NCBI GenBank assembly: GCA_020347565.1
Contig: CP070732.1
Span: 1,172,330 to 1,209,481, forward strand
Length of the DNA: 37,152 nucleotides
From: Methanobacteriota archaeon
GTDB lineage: Archaea > Thermoplasmatota > Thermoplasmata > UBA10834
Direction of reading: 5' to 3'
Program-made: the position numbers and the translations under genes
The notes under the pieces: generated by a model
Database searches by the model: none
What the model was told of the DNA's origin: nothing
Seen by the model: only the letters and a program-made list of their open reading frames with translations
Part shown: in pieces, positions 1 through 8,252 of the stretch
Layout of the letters: each line of letters starts with the position of its first letter
Numbering within the stretch: position 1 is the first letter of the stretch

Positions 1-1
1 A

Positions 2-231
2 GAGATTGAGAAACCAACTCCAAAGGCGAATGAGGTGTTGGTCAAGATACACGCTACATCAGTGACTGCAGCTGACTGGCGTATGAGGAAACCTGACCCA
101 TTCTTGGCAAGAATGATGAATGGTATTTTGAAACCCAAGAAATTCAACATTCTCGGAATTGAATTAGCTGGAGTGGTCGAAGCAGTAGGTGAAGAAGTAA
201 CTAAGTTCAAGCCTGGCGATGAGGTATTCGG
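2..231 (+). CDS. MDR-family zinc-type alcohol dehydrogenase / quinone oxidoreductase, N-terminal fragment (5' end outside window)
   Basis: The frame is open from the window edge and reads as the GroES-like N-terminal domain of a medium-chain dehydrogenase/reductase. Visible signatures are [18 protein letters not shown], the [14 protein letters not shown] segment and KPGDEVFG. The NAD(P)-binding Rossmann half never follows: after GDEVFGE the frame switches, without a stop, into the C-terminus of an asparaginyl-tRNA synthetase. Base composition changes at the same place, being visibly AT-richer before about 230 and GC-rich afterwards. I read this as a fragment from another genome joined to the contig. 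A genuine fusion is very unlikely because both partners lack essential domains. The family call is confident; the exact junction, about 225-240, is not. Confidence 0.75.
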
Positions 232-469
232 AGAGATAATCGGCGGAAGCGAGAGGGAGACGGACAACGCCCTCATAATCGAGAGGCTGCAGGAGAAGGG
301 CGAGAGCCTAGACAACTACGAGTGGTACCTCGATCTCAGGAAGTACGGTTCAGTCCCGCACGCCGGATTCGGACTGGGGATGGAGAGGATCGCTACTTGG
401 GTCTGCAGGCTGGAGCACATAAGGGATTCCACGCCGTTCCCCAGGACGGTCGCCAGGGTCTATCCGTAG
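229..469 (+). CDS. asnS: asparaginyl-tRNA synthetase, C-terminal fragment (rest missing because of the upstream join)
   Basis: The last ~80 residues match the C-terminal catalytic end of a class IIb aminoacyl-tRNA synthetase of AsnRS type. They contain EIIGGSERE, the [18 protein letters not shown] stretch, class II motif 3 (GFGLGMERI, with the ATP-binding arginine) and the terminal [19 protein letters not shown]. The enzyme charges tRNA-Asn with asparagine in the cytoplasm. The N-terminal anticodon-binding OB fold and motifs 1 and 2 are absent, replaced by dehydrogenase sequence in the same frame. The stop at 467-469 faces the convergent peptidase gene ending at 496. The high GC content matches the rest of the contig, so this part is probably native and the sequence left of ~230 foreign. 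Confidence 0.8.
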
Positions 470-495
470 CCCTCGCCCTACGCGCGTGACCGATG

Positions 496-1569
496 CTATA
501 GGTCCGTCATTCTCTTGCAGTAACGGACGTACACGTCGACCCCCTTGGGTATGCTGGAGACGTCGATCCATTCGTCTATCATGTGGGCCTGCTCCGGCTC
601 GCCAGGGCCGCAGACCATGAGCGTCGAGTTGTCTTCCTTGAACATGACCATCTCAGTCGCGTAAGGGACGCCCAGGATATGCGCATCAGGGCCCACGATC
701 TCATGCAGTGTGGTCACTGCCGGCAGCTCGGGGTCGGTCCCGACAGGTTCCAGGAGGTGCATTACCTTCAGCTCGTAGCCGGAGTCTCCGAGGCGCCCTC
801 TGACGGCGGACAGCACGTCGTCGCCAGACATGTCAGGTGGGAAGCGGGAGTCAACATGGGCCTCGCACGAATCCGGTATGACGTTCACCTCCGAGCCGCC
901 TCTGACCACGTCGACGCAGACCGTGAGGTCCTCCATGGGGTCGTCAGGGACCTTCGCGAGGTCTCCCATCCTGCCGAGGACCGCGATCATCTTCGCGACG
1001 TCGTTCTCGCCCAACGCCGGGGTGCTGGCGTGTGCGCTCTTGCCGCCGGTCTTTATGGAGAACTGTATGAGCCCCTTCTCGCGGACAACGACGTCGAAGT
1101 TCGTAGGCTCGGCCACAAGCACGGCTGGCGCGTCCTTCAGCAGATGCGCCTGGGCGACGGCCAGCGCACCGTTCATGGAGATCTCCTCGTCGAGTGTGAG
1201 GCAGACCGAGAACGGCACGCCGTCCTTCACGAGCTGCTCCGCCGCAAGCAGTATAGCCGCGCACCCTCCCTTCATGTCGCATGTGCCTCGGCCGTACATT
1301 CTGCCGTCAACGACCTCCCCCTGGCCTCTCGTCCAGCCGCTGCCGAGAGGGACGGTGTCCAAATGCCCGGAAAGCACGACCCCGTCGTCTCCGTGGCTGG
1401 CGAAGATGGCCGGCCTGTCAGAATCTCCGTATCTTCCGGGCTCGAGACCCAAGCCTTCCAGTCTTTCAGTCACGAACGCCGCGAGCGGGAGCGCTTCGTC
1501 CTCTCTGGAACTCCTGAGCTTCACCAACGTCCCGAGCAGGCTCTCCGCCTCTCTCAGCAGGACGCTCAT
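496..1569 (-). CDS. M20-family metallopeptidase (ArgE/DapE/carboxypeptidase G2-like)
   Basis: This is a 357-residue zinc peptidase or deacylase of the ArgE/DapE/CPG2 group. It hydrolyses N-acyl amino acids or small peptides in the cytoplasm; the exact substrate cannot be read from sequence. Metal-site motifs appear in order: SGHLDTVP (His and Asp ligands), GRGTCDMKGG (bridging Asp), LDEEISMNG (catalytic Glu plus ligand), AEPTN, and a late EQAHMIDEW histidine. The dimerisation domain sits between, with KSAHAS and GGSEVNVIPD. I chose the ATG at 1569 because it forms an ATGA overlap with the stop of the upstream M42 peptidase gene; the open frame extends further 5' only as a shadow of that gene. 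It is the last gene of gcvT - M42 - M20. Pairing with an aminopeptidase suggests a shared role in peptide or amino-acid turnover. Confidence 0.9.
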   Translation of the reverse strand: MSVLLREAESLLGTLVKLRSSREDEALPLAAFVTERLEGLGLEPGRYGDSDRPAIFASHGDDGVVLSGHLDTVPLGSGWTRGQGEVVDGRMYGRGTCDMKGGCAAILLAAEQLVKDGVPFSVCLTLDEEISMNGALAVAQAHLLKDAPAVLVAEPTNFDVVVREKGLIQFSIKTGGKSAHASTPALGENDVAKMIAVLGRMGDLAKVPDDPMEDLTVCVDVVRGGSEVNVIPDSCEAHVDSRFPPDMSGDDVLSAVRGRLGDSGYELKVMHLLEPVGTDPELPAVTTLHEIVGPDAHILGVPYATEMVMFKEDNSTLMVCGPGEPEQAHMIDEWIDVSSIPKGVDVYVRYCKRMTDL

Positions 1570-2606
1570 CCCTTTCCAGCTCCCCTCGAGATGTGCTCCG
1601 CCAGCTTGACGAGCAGCCGAGACAAGTTGTTGACGTCCTTTAGGCTCGCACACTCGGTCGGCGAATGGGTGTACTTCATCGGTATGCCCAAGGGCATCGC
1701 GAGCGCATCGAACTCCTGGATCGCTGCGCCGTCGGTCGCGCCGCCTCCGGAGCCGTACTGGATCGGTATCTTCGACTTCTTCGCGACCTCCTCTACCATC
1801 TTCCTGAGCTTGGGTGAGGCGATCGCCGCGCTGTCGAGCATCCTCATCGCGGGGCCGCCGCCCACGAGTATCCTCTCGTAGGTCTCGCCCTGCATCGGTC
1901 CGTCGGTGGTGGTCATCGTGTCCACGGCGAAGACGTAGTCCGGCCTGAGCGTGAACCCGATCACCTTGGCTCCGCGGAGACCTATCTCCTCCTGCACGCT
2001 CCACACGAACGACAGCCTGGCAGGCAGCTTCCTGTCTTTCACCTTCCTGAGCGCGTCCAGCAACGCGGCGCATCCAGCTCGGTCATCGATTCCTCGCGCA
2101 CATATGACGTCCTTGCCAACGTACGAGACGTCCTTCTTGAGAACCATCGCGTCGAGCACCCGGATGCCGAGCCTCTCCGTCTCCTTCCTGCTTCTCGTGC
2201 CGACGTCCACCCTGACGTCCTCCCAGCTCACGACCTTCTTCCTGTCGTCGCTCTCCGTCATGAGGTGCGGCGGCTTCAGCCCGAGCACTCCCGTGACGAT
2301 GCCCTTCGACGTCTTGATCTCCACGACTCTTCCGACGAGCGTGCGGTCGTCTATGCCCCCCACCTTGCGGACCCTGAGGGAGCCATCTTCCTCCATGCGC
2401 GTGACCACCAGCCCAAGCTCGTCCATATGGGCGATGAACACGATATGCGGCCCCTTCGACCCAACGGTCGCGATCAGGTTGCCGATGTTGTCCTCCCGGG
2501 CCTCGCATCCGATCGCATCCACTTTGGCTCTCAGGTATTCTCTGATGTCGTCCTCGTAGCCGGACACCCCAGGTACTCCTATCATCTCCTCGATCAGCTC
2601 CTTCAT
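1566..2606 (-). CDS. M42-family dinuclear zinc aminopeptidase (TET/deblocking aminopeptidase type)
   Basis: A 346-residue M42 peptidase. Members form tetrahedral dodecamers (TET) that trim short peptides released by proteasome and other proteases in the archaeal cytoplasm. Visible metal and catalytic residues are H60 and D62 in FIAHMDELG, D174 in ARGIDDRAG (bridging), E206/E207 in SVQEEIGLRG (catalytic base and ligand), D229 in FAVDT, and H314 in YTHSPTE. The N-terminal IGVPGVSGYED motif and full length fit the family. The gene overlaps gcvT upstream and the M20 peptidase downstream by 4 nt each, implying translational coupling. Family assignment is secure; specificity (leucyl, glutamyl or lysyl) cannot be judged here. 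Confidence 0.95.
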   Translation of the reverse strand: MKELIEEMIGVPGVSGYEDDIREYLRAKVDAIGCEAREDNIGNLIATVGSKGPHIVFIAHMDELGLVVTRMEEDGSLRVRKVGGIDDRTLVGRVVEIKTSKGIVTGVLGLKPPHLMTESDDRKKVVSWEDVRVDVGTRSRKETERLGIRVLDAMVLKKDVSYVGKDVICARGIDDRAGCAALLDALRKVKDRKLPARLSFVWSVQEEIGLRGAKVIGFTLRPDYVFAVDTMTTTDGPMQGETYERILVGGGPAMRMLDSAAIASPKLRKMVEEVAKKSKIPIQYGSGGGATDGAAIQEFDALAMPLGIPMKYTHSPTECASLKDVNNLSRLLVKLAEHISRGAGKG

Positions 2607-3757
2607 CTCTGTTCTCTCCTAACAAACGGCGTCTCGACGATCCTCGCGGCCGCCTTGGCGCCTCTTACGTCTATCTGAATCTCCGTCCCTGGGCTCGTGT
2701 GGTCGAGCGGAACATAGCCCAGGCCTATGCCCGCCTTCAGCACGGGTGAGTGGGTCCCGCTCGTCACTCTCCCGACCGTCGTCGAATCGATTACGATGTC
2801 GTAACCGTGTCGCGGCACCTCCCGGCCGTTCATTCTGAACCCCACCAGCGTCGAGAACCCTCCGGCCAAGCGCTGCCGCTCGACGGCCTCTCTGCCTATG
2901 AAGTCGTGGCCCGGCTTGACTACCCATGCAGGCCCTGTCTGAAGGGGGGTCTGTGTTCCGTCGAAGTCCATCCCGGAAAGCAGCAGCCCCTTCTCGAGCC
3001 TGAGGGTGTCGCGCGCTCCCAGGCCGACAGGCCGCAGCCCTTGCTCCCTCCCCTTGTCCAGCAATGCCCTCCAGAGCGCAACGGCCACTTCGTTCTCGCA
3101 CACCACCTCGAACCCGTCCTCGCCGGTGTATCCGGTCCTGGATAGGAACGCGGGCGCGCCGCTTCCGCCCGCCGCTCTCGATACTCTGCCCTTCAGTAGC
3201 TCCGTCGAGGCTTCGGCTGACAGCCCGATTCTGTCGAGCTCCACGAACGCCGCCCGGAACGGGCGGATGGAAGAGACGTCCGCAGTCGTCGTTTCCGATA
3301 CGACAGAGGCCGCTGTCGGGCCTTGGACGGCTATCGCCGACAACGCGTCCGACAGGTCGATCACCTCTGCCCCTTCAGCGTGCGACCCTATCCAGGCCAG
3401 CATCTTCGATGTGGTAGCAGCGTTCGGGACGACTAAGAACTCATCTTCACCGGTCCTCGTGACGATGGTGTCGTCTAGTATCCTGCCTTCGCTGTCCAGG
3501 ATGTGCGAGTATACGCACTTGCCTATGGCTGCCGTCGCAACGTCGTTGGTCATCAGGCGCACCATCGCATCCTGCGCACCGTCGCCCGTGACCATCACGT
3601 TCCCCATGTGAGACACGTCGAACGCCCCGCAGCGAGACCTGACGGTCAGGTGCTCGTCGATTATCGACGAGTATTGTAGCGGCATGTCCCAGCCGGCGAA
3701 GGGCATCATTCTGGCCCCCAGCGAAACGTGCTCAGCGTAGATGGGCGTCCGGTTCAT
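2603..3757 (-). CDS. gcvT: glycine cleavage system T protein (aminomethyltransferase)
   Basis: A 384-residue T protein, which transfers the methylene carbon from the aminomethyl-lipoyl H protein to tetrahydrofolate and releases ammonia. Recognisable parts are PIYAEHVSLGARMMPFAGW near the N-terminus, FDVSHMGN, the region EGRILDDTIV carrying the likely catalytic aspartate (D95/D96), the folate-site motif RTGYTGEDGFE and the C-terminal barrel with GVLGY-like GIGLGYVP. There appear to be about 25-30 extra residues, rich in Ser, Ala and Gly, just before RTGYTGEDG compared with the textbook enzyme. Its stop overlaps the M42 peptidase ATG by 4 nt. No gcvH or gcvP lies in the window, so a stand-alone folate-dependent (YgfZ-like) role is not fully excluded, but full length and motifs favour GcvT. 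Confidence 0.93.
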   Translation of the reverse strand: MNRTPIYAEHVSLGARMMPFAGWDMPLQYSSIIDEHLTVRSRCGAFDVSHMGNVMVTGDGAQDAMVRLMTNDVATAAIGKCVYSHILDSEGRILDDTIVTRTGEDEFLVVPNAATTSKMLAWIGSHAEGAEVIDLSDALSAIAVQGPTAASVVSETTTADVSSIRPFRAAFVELDRIGLSAEASTELLKGRVSRAAGGSGAPAFLSRTGYTGEDGFEVVCENEVAVALWRALLDKGREQGLRPVGLGARDTLRLEKGLLLSGMDFDGTQTPLQTGPAWVVKPGHDFIGREAVERQRLAGGFSTLVGFRMNGREVPRHGYDIVIDSTTVGRVTSGTHSPVLKAGIGLGYVPLDHTSPGTEIQIDVRGAKAAARIVETPFVRREQR

Positions 3758-3842
3758 GGCGGCCCTGATAATGTTTGCAGTCCAAAAGCTTTGGCAATCG
3801 GCGGCGCAGCCCTTCCCTTCTGCGCCAGACTGATGACGAGAA

Positions 3843-4388
3843 TCACCTGTACTGGTCTATCAAGCTCATCAGGTCCTTTTCGAGCGCAACGCTCATCGCT
3901 GGCTGCTCAATGACCTCGACGTTCCGTTCCAGAAGCGCGAGTTCCTTCTCGCTGAAAGCGCTGGGGCTGATCGGTATGACGACGGTCGACCTGCTCTGCA
4001 TGACCTGCTCGTTCACATGCTCCATGAACCGCAGTACCTGCTGGAAGCCATTGTTGATCACGAGATACTCGAGTCCGTCGACGATCACCATCGCCTTCTC
4101 GTACCGCTCGACGAACGACGATATGATTGTCGCGAGCGTGCCTATGCTCGTCGGGTTGTGGTGGCTGTCTCCCGGCGTATGGCTAAGCCATATCACGCGC
4201 GTGTCGCCCAGGCTGAAGGTCTCCCTCAGTTTCTGGGGGAACTGCCTTGTCACGCACAGCCCTGGGGTGCCGTCCGAGACCTCGTTCTCGAACAGTGCAA
4301 AAGCGAGGAACGGCTTGCGCTCCCTGACTACGTAGCATAATCCTGACTCCAGGTCCACGAACTCCAAGGCGGCTTTGTCCTCGTTCAA
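3843..4388 (-). CDS. DUF835-domain protein
   Basis: A 181-residue protein I recognise as DUF835, an archaeal family of unknown biochemical function often attached to signalling domains and common in Thermoplasmata, Thermococci and methanogens. Diagnostic segments are PGLCVTRQFP, RVIWLSHTPGD, VIVDGLEYLVINNGF followed by VLRFMEHVNE, and the late ELALLERNVEVIE. The fold resembles a RecA/KaiC-like core without a Walker A motif. No sensor or kinase domain is fused here. The start is TTG at 4388, preceded by a purine-rich GAGGGAAGGG stretch. A strong TATA-like element lies at 4427-4436. It is followed after an 85-nt gap downstream by nothing in the same direction until gcvT's own upstream region ends at 3757. 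Confidence 0.8.
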   Translation of the reverse strand: MNEDKAALEFVDLESGLCYVVRERKPFLAFALFENEVSDGTPGLCVTRQFPQKLRETFSLGDTRVIWLSHTPGDSHHNPTSIGTLATIISSFVERYEKAMVIVDGLEYLVINNGFQQVLRFMEHVNEQVMQSRSTVVIPISPSAFSEKELALLERNVEVIEQPAMSVALEKDLMSLIDQYR

Positions 4389-4426
4389 CGGCCCTTCCCT
4401 CGGCGGTCAGGATGACAGGAGCGGCG

Positions 4427-4436
4427 TTATATAAAC
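4427..4436 (-). promoter_or_regulatory. TATA box for the DUF835 gene
   Basis: On the minus strand this reads GTTTATATAA, a good archaeal box A. The predicted transcription start is about 25 nt downstream, near 4403, giving a ~15-nt leader that contains the GAGGGAAGGG ribosome-binding stretch before the TTG at 4388. Called by eye only. Confidence 0.55.
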
Positions 4437-4473
4437 ATGCTCACGGATTCCGCGTTCGTGCTTACAGCAATGC

Positions 4474-5643
4474 TCATTCTTCGGCATCCAGCACTTGGCT
4501 GACCTTCGACTCGAGCACTTTTGCAGGTATATCAAGGAGCTTGATCACAGTGGTCTTGCCCGATATGCCCGGGCCGCTCTTCTTCGCGCTGACGATGCCA
4601 AGCGTGTCCAGGTCCTTCATCAACCCCCAGAAGGCCGTGTGCGCCCTCGGCTTCTCGTCGCGCTCCTCGCACGCGACCTTGTACGCCGCCTCGACCTCCC
4701 TAGTGGTCACGAACGCCTTCCCCTTGGAGCTGCAGGCGATCGCGAGGAGCGTCAGCTTCTGGTGGAGGTCGAGGTCCACGAGCTTGGACTCCGTTATGGA
4801 GCTGTACGCCTCCGCCTTGGCGCCCCTCACGTGCTCGACGGACATCTCGTCGACGCCCTCCTCGTCGGCGAGCATGCCAGCCTTCTCCAGGATCTCGATG
4901 GCGAACCGGGCATCGCCCCATTCGGAAGCCACCTCGGCGACGAGGTCGACGGCGTCGTCTCCGACAGCGCCCTCGTGGAACGCCAGGTCGGCTCTCTGGG
5001 TCACTATGTCCCGCAGCTCCTCGTGGTTGTACTTGCTGAACTCTATCAGATTGGTCCGCTTGAACGTGCTGGCCGACGCCGCATCCATGAGGTCGAGGAC
5101 GTTCCTCTGAGATATCAGTACGAGCGATATGTGCTCCCTCGCTTCTACCTTCTCCTCACCGAAACGCGTGAGCTTGTAGATGATATCTGGCCCGGCCTTC
5201 TTGAGTAGCACATCCGCTTCGTCCAACACTATCACGAGGTGGACCCTCCTCTTCTCAAGGTCCTTCCTCAGTATCCTGAGCATCTCCGTTATCGAGAAAC
5301 CCCTGTCCGGGAAGTTGGGCTGGAAGTGGTTCACCACCTGGAGGATCACGCTGGACTCGCTGTTCCTCTGCCTGCAGTTGACTATCGTCCAGTCGATGGC
5401 CTTCTGGTGCTTCTCGCCGTACTCCTTCAGGTCTATGCAGAAGCGTTTCGCCGTCGCCGTCTTGCCGGTGCCGACGCTGCCCACGAGGACCGCGTTCTGC
5501 GAGAAGTTGGAATCGAGGACCGGCCTGAAGAGCATTATGAGCCTCTTCATCTGGTCGTCCCGGTGCACCAGCTTCGGCGGCACATAGTCGAACGAGAGGG
5601 TCCTTTGGTCCTTGAATACGCTCTTGCCTATCGTGTCCCACAT
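4474..5643 (-). CDS. cdc6: Orc1/Cdc6-family replication initiator (AAA+ ATPase)
   Basis: A 389-residue archaeal Orc1/Cdc6 protein that binds origin recognition boxes and loads MCM. Walker A is GSVGTGKT (residues 55-62), Walker B is LVIVLDEAD (136-144), sensor 1 is around SLVLISQRN (173-181), and the lid region includes WGDARFAIEILEKAG. The C-terminal ~110 residues form the winged-helix DNA-binding domain. The archaeal FQPNFPDRGFS stretch lies between the Walker motifs. The ATG at 5643 is preceded by GGCTGAACAGG, a weak ribosome-binding site. It is transcribed divergently from the small gene at 5734, and the shared 90-bp gap holds a TATA element and a repeated nonamer. Initiator genes often sit beside the origin they serve, so an origin here is possible but not shown. 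Confidence 0.93.
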   Translation of the reverse strand: MWDTIGKSVFKDQRTLSFDYVPPKLVHRDDQMKRLIMLFRPVLDSNFSQNAVLVGSVGTGKTATAKRFCIDLKEYGEKHQKAIDWTIVNCRQRNSESSVILQVVNHFQPNFPDRGFSITEMLRILRKDLEKRRVHLVIVLDEADVLLKKAGPDIIYKLTRFGEEKVEAREHISLVLISQRNVLDLMDAASASTFKRTNLIEFSKYNHEELRDIVTQRADLAFHEGAVGDDAVDLVAEVASEWGDARFAIEILEKAGMLADEEGVDEMSVEHVRGAKAEAYSSITESKLVDLDLHQKLTLLAIACSSKGKAFVTTREVEAAYKVACEERDEKPRAHTAFWGLMKDLDTLGIVSAKKSGPGISGKTTVIKLLDIPAKVLESKVSQVLDAEE

Positions 5644-5681
5644 CCTGTTCAGCCTGGCCAGCCTTCGCTATTGACTTCTCC

Positions 5682-5693
5682 GTATTTTAAACG
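5682..5693. promoter_or_regulatory. TATA element in the divergent cdc6 / 5734 gene promoter region
   Basis: The sequence reads TATTTTAAAC on plus and GTTTAAAATA on minus, a good box A for cdc6 at roughly the right distance upstream of the ATG at 5643. It could also serve the plus-strand gene. The two AAACGATTT copies at 5689-5697 and 5725-5733 flank a GC-rich core. Confidence 0.45.
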
Positions 5694-5733
5694 ATTTGCA
5701 GCGCCCGCGAGGCGTCCGCGGGGCAAACGATTT

Positions 5734-6117
5734 ATGCTAACACCGCGGTCGAAGGGCAAGGTGATTGCCACGTCTTCGGATGACGACCTCGTCAACTCCA
5801 TACTCAAGGGCACCAAGGCCATGATGAGTTCGGAGACCATCCTCGTGGACGCAGTCCAAGACCTCGTTCGCGACGAGGTCAAGAGGCATATAAGACTGAA
5901 GATCGAGTCAGATCCGGAGCTGAAGCAGGAGCTGACCGACGCCGTCAGGATGCTCATGGATGCGAAGGTCCACGAGGCGATTGCGGTGCTCAGGCTTGCG
6001 AAGGGCGGGGCGAAGCTCGGCCTCGCCATGGTGCCGCCGGAACTGAGGAAGGAGATGGGACAGGAACTCGTCGGCATGTTCGAGCAAGAAGTGAGCAGAA
6101 TGCTCGAGCACGAGTAG
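5734..6117 (+). CDS. conserved-looking small hypothetical protein, predominantly helical
   Basis: I do not recognise a family. The frame encodes about 127 residues from ATG 5734, or 118 from GTG 5761. The body is helical and charged: an IATSSDDDLVNSILKGTKAMMSSETIL start, a long KRHIRLKIESDPELKQELTDAVRMLMDAK-type amphipathic region (shown here only as an outline), and an acidic C-terminal helix ending in EQEVSRMLEHE. There is no signal peptide or membrane segment. It is divergent from cdc6, so a replication- or chromatin-related job is conceivable but is inference only. The ATG start would lie inside the second AAACGATTT copy. The GTG start has a possible TATA element (GATTTATGC) 27 nt upstream and would be leaderless. 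Confidence 0.7.
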   Translation: MLTPRSKGKVIATSSDDDLVNSILKGTKAMMSSETILVDAVQDLVRDEVKRHIRLKIESDPELKQELTDAVRMLMDAKVHEAIAVLRLAKGGAKLGLAMVPPELRKEMGQELVGMFEQEVSRMLEHE

Positions 6118-6235
6118 CCGGAGCGATTCGCCTCCGCTGTTCATGCGCTGGAGCTGCGTCTGCGACCGCGGCACGTGCGCCAGGCCTCGGCGAGCCCCGC
6201 AGGGCTGTTCGGTCCCAGCGCCTTAAGCGATGGCT

Positions 6236-6547
6236 TCAGCCGAACAGTGCGCTCAGGCCAGCCGCAGCTTCCTCTTCCGAGACCTTCTCTTCCTTCTTCT
6301 CCTCTTTCTTCTCTTCCTTCTTGTCCTCGGGTCCCGCGGCGGCCGGTGCCTGCGGAGCGGCTGCGGGAGCGGCGACGGCAGTCGCAATTGCCTCGTCGAT
6401 GTCCACGCCCTCCAGCGCGGCGGTTAGCGCCTTGACACGGGCGGCATCGACCTTGACGCCTGCGGCCTTCAACACTTTCGTGATGCTCTCCTCTGTCACG
6501 GGCTGCTTCGCCGCGTGCAGGACCATTGCGCTGTACACATACTCCAT
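6236..6547 (-). CDS. rpl12: large ribosomal subunit stalk protein P1 (archaeal L12)
   Basis: A 103-residue acidic stalk protein. The N-terminal ~57 residues ([14 protein letters not shown] through DIDEAIATA) form the helical dimerisation domain that docks on the L10 spine. They are followed by an Ala/Pro hinge, a Lys/Glu-rich charged stretch, and the C-terminal tail [13 protein letters not shown] that recruits translational GTPases. I chose ATG 6547 because GGAGG lies 7 nt upstream and the product matches the family; the upstream open frame is a shadow of rpl10. It is the last gene of rpl1-rpl10-rpl12, 22 nt after rpl10. The last 13 residues are identical to the end of L10, as expected for stalk partners. 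Confidence 0.95.
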   Translation of the reverse strand: MEYVYSAMVLHAAKQPVTEESITKVLKAAGVKVDAARVKALTAALEGVDIDEAIATAVAAPAAAPQAPAAAGPEDKKEEKKEEKKEEKVSEEEAAAGLSALFG

Positions 6548-6569
6548 TCCTATGCCTCCTTCAATCAGA

Positions 6570-7598
6570 TTATCCGAACAGGGCGCTGAGGCCGGCGGCG
6601 GCCTCCTCCTCTGAGGCCTTCTCGTCGTCCTTCTTGCCCTTGTCGTCCTTCCTGTCTTCCTTGGCTGCGCCGGTCGCCGCCCCGCCCTCGCCCTTCGCCG
6701 GAGCCGCAGGGGCTCTGCTGAGCGCGGCCTTGAGGTCATCATCGAGCGCCTCGGGGGCCTTCGACGCGAGGGCAATCATGCTCGCTCTTGCCTTCGCCAG
6801 CGCGAGCCGGACGGTCTCGCTGTTCATGACGCCGGCGTTTGCCGCCAGGTTCAGTGCGCTGAAGTGAGCCTTCGTGAGCAACGGCTTCGTCGAGACCTCG
6901 TTCGGATGGCCGATGAACACCGCGAGGTTCAAAGCCTCTGCGGCGGCCGAGCGCACCTTACCGAAATACTCCGCATCATCCACAACGAGGACGTCCTTCT
7001 CGAACACGACGCCGTCCTCGAACGCCGCGCGGAGGTCGAGGCCGACGGTGATCGGGAATATCTCGAGCTTCGAGAGCACGAGCGCAACCTCCCTTGAGAT
7101 CTCATCGCCCTCCTTGACCAGTAACTTGTCCCTCTTGATTACGACCTTGCCCTGCTCGATCGCCGCGGGGAGCCCCGCCTTCTGGAGGTCGCCCACGATC
7201 GGCCCGGGCTTGAAAGGCGTGTCGCCCGCCTTGATCTCGATGTCCTCGGGGCTGATCTCTCCGCCCCTGGCGGGCATCTTGGTCTTCGTGGCGTCCAGCT
7301 GCTTGAACAGCCTGAACGGGTTGAGGTCCGAAGTGACGAGGGCACACTGGCCGTCGACCGCGCCGACAAGCCCTTCCATTCCGCTGCGCTTCTTGCCCGC
7401 CTCCTGGAGCGCCAGTCTGGCGAGCGAGTTCTTGAGCATGGTTATCTGCGCCTTGTCCCTGAGGTTGGAGCGCATCGTCTGGAATGCGGGCGCGGGCACG
7501 CCTCTAACGTCGATGATGCCGACCACCTTGGTCTCGCCGAGCTTCGAGACCAGGCTCGCCACGGCATCCTTCTTCCACGGAGCGACGTGAGCGGTCAT
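6570..7598 (-). CDS. rpl10: large ribosomal subunit protein L10 (P0 stalk base)
   Basis: A 342-residue archaeal L10/P0, the scaffold of the ribosomal stalk. It binds 23S rRNA together with L11 and carries several P1 dimers on its C-terminal spine. Visible parts are the N-terminal [16 protein letters not shown], the [17 protein letters not shown] and [13 protein letters not shown] rRNA-binding region, the archaeal insertion domain in the middle, Ala-rich spine helices (about 240-305), a charged linker and the tail [13 protein letters not shown]. Its ATG at 7598 follows the rpl1 stop with a single intervening base (TGA-G-ATG), so the two are probably coupled. Confidence 0.96.
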   Translation of the reverse strand: MTAHVAPWKKDAVASLVSKLGETKVVGIIDVRGVPAPAFQTMRSNLRDKAQITMLKNSLARLALQEAGKKRSGMEGLVGAVDGQCALVTSDLNPFRLFKQLDATKTKMPARGGEISPEDIEIKAGDTPFKPGPIVGDLQKAGLPAAIEQGKVVIKRDKLLVKEGDEISREVALVLSKLEIFPITVGLDLRAAFEDGVVFEKDVLVVDDAEYFGKVRSAAAEALNLAVFIGHPNEVSTKPLLTKAHFSALNLAANAGVMNSETVRLALAKARASMIALASKAPEALDDDLKAALSRAPAAPAKGEGGAATGAAKEDRKDDKGKKDDEKASEEEAAAGLSALFG

Positions 7599-7599
7599 C

Positions 7600-8238
7600 T
7601 CAGATCACCTTGTAGGATGGGCCCATGGTCGTCTTGACATAGGCCGAACGGATGTTCTGCCTCCCCCTCTCCAGCCTGGTCGTGATCCGGCCAAGGACCA
7701 CATCGAGGTTCTCCGCCAGCTGCTCAGGGGGCATGTCCTTCGCCCCTATGGGCATGTGGAACGTGAGCTTGTCCCTCGTCCTGACGGTCACGCTCGTCCT
7801 CAGCTTCTCTATCACAGGCCTCGGATCGGAACCCGGGGGAATCGGCTTAGGCATCTTGCCTCTCGGAGCAAGTATGATTCCGAGCCGCTTGCCAATGGTC
7901 GGCATGAGCGGCGCCTCGGCGACGAAGAAGTCACTCGAACGGGCAAACTTGCGCGCCTTGGCCTTGTCGCCCGCGAGGTCCTCTATGTCCTCAGGCTGGA
8001 CGACGACGTCGGCGACGTCCTTCGCCTTGACCGCCATCTCCGAGCCGCCGAAAACGCCCACCTTGATGCGCTTCCCCCGGCCATGTGGGAGGATGATGTC
8101 CTCCTGTATGCGGTTCCTGGGATTTGACAGGTCGATGTCCCTCAGATTGATCGCGAGATCGACGGTCTCCACAAAATTGCGCTTCTTCGATTCCGCCTGA
8201 AGCTTCTTGATCACGTCTATGAGATGCTGGTCTGTCAC
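7600..8238 (-). CDS. rpl1: large ribosomal subunit protein L1
   Basis: A 212-residue L1, forming the mobile L1 stalk at the E site. Diagnostic sequence includes RNFVETVDLAINLRDID, ILPHGRGKRIKVGVF, the domain-II part around LGIILAPRGKMPKP, and the C-terminal VKTTMGPSYKV. I chose GTG 8238 because GGAGGG lies about 9 nt upstream and the protein then begins TDQHLIDVIKKLQAESKKR like other archaeal L1 proteins; an ATG further upstream in frame would lack an SD. L1 commonly represses its own operon by binding its mRNA, and the leader here contains a hairpin (8253-8286). First gene of rpl1-rpl10-rpl12. Confidence 0.95.
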   Translation of the reverse strand: MTDQHLIDVIKKLQAESKKRNFVETVDLAINLRDIDLSNPRNRIQEDIILPHGRGKRIKVGVFGGSEMAVKAKDVADVVVQPEDIEDLAGDKAKARKFARSSDFFVAEAPLMPTIGKRLGIILAPRGKMPKPIPPGSDPRPVIEKLRTSVTVRTRDKLTFHMPIGAKDMPPEQLAENLDVVLGRITTRLERGRQNIRSAYVKTTMGPSYKVI

Positions 8239-8252
8239 TCGGCATCCCTCCA

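Noticed and set aside
583..1881. 432-codon open frame on the plus strand
   Set aside because: It is entirely antisense to the M20 and M42 peptidase genes, which have clear catalytic motifs. High GC content creates long shadow frames; the product is Arg/His-rich without any recognisable fold.
5239..5733. Plus-strand extension upstream of the small gene divergent from cdc6
   Set aside because: It is antisense to cdc6 and in frame only by chance; the composition changes to a sensible protein after about 5734.
5644..5733. Replication origin next to cdc6
   Set aside because: No full origin recognition box, no extended AT-rich unwinding region and only two short repeats. Kept as a low-level finding rather than an origin annotation.
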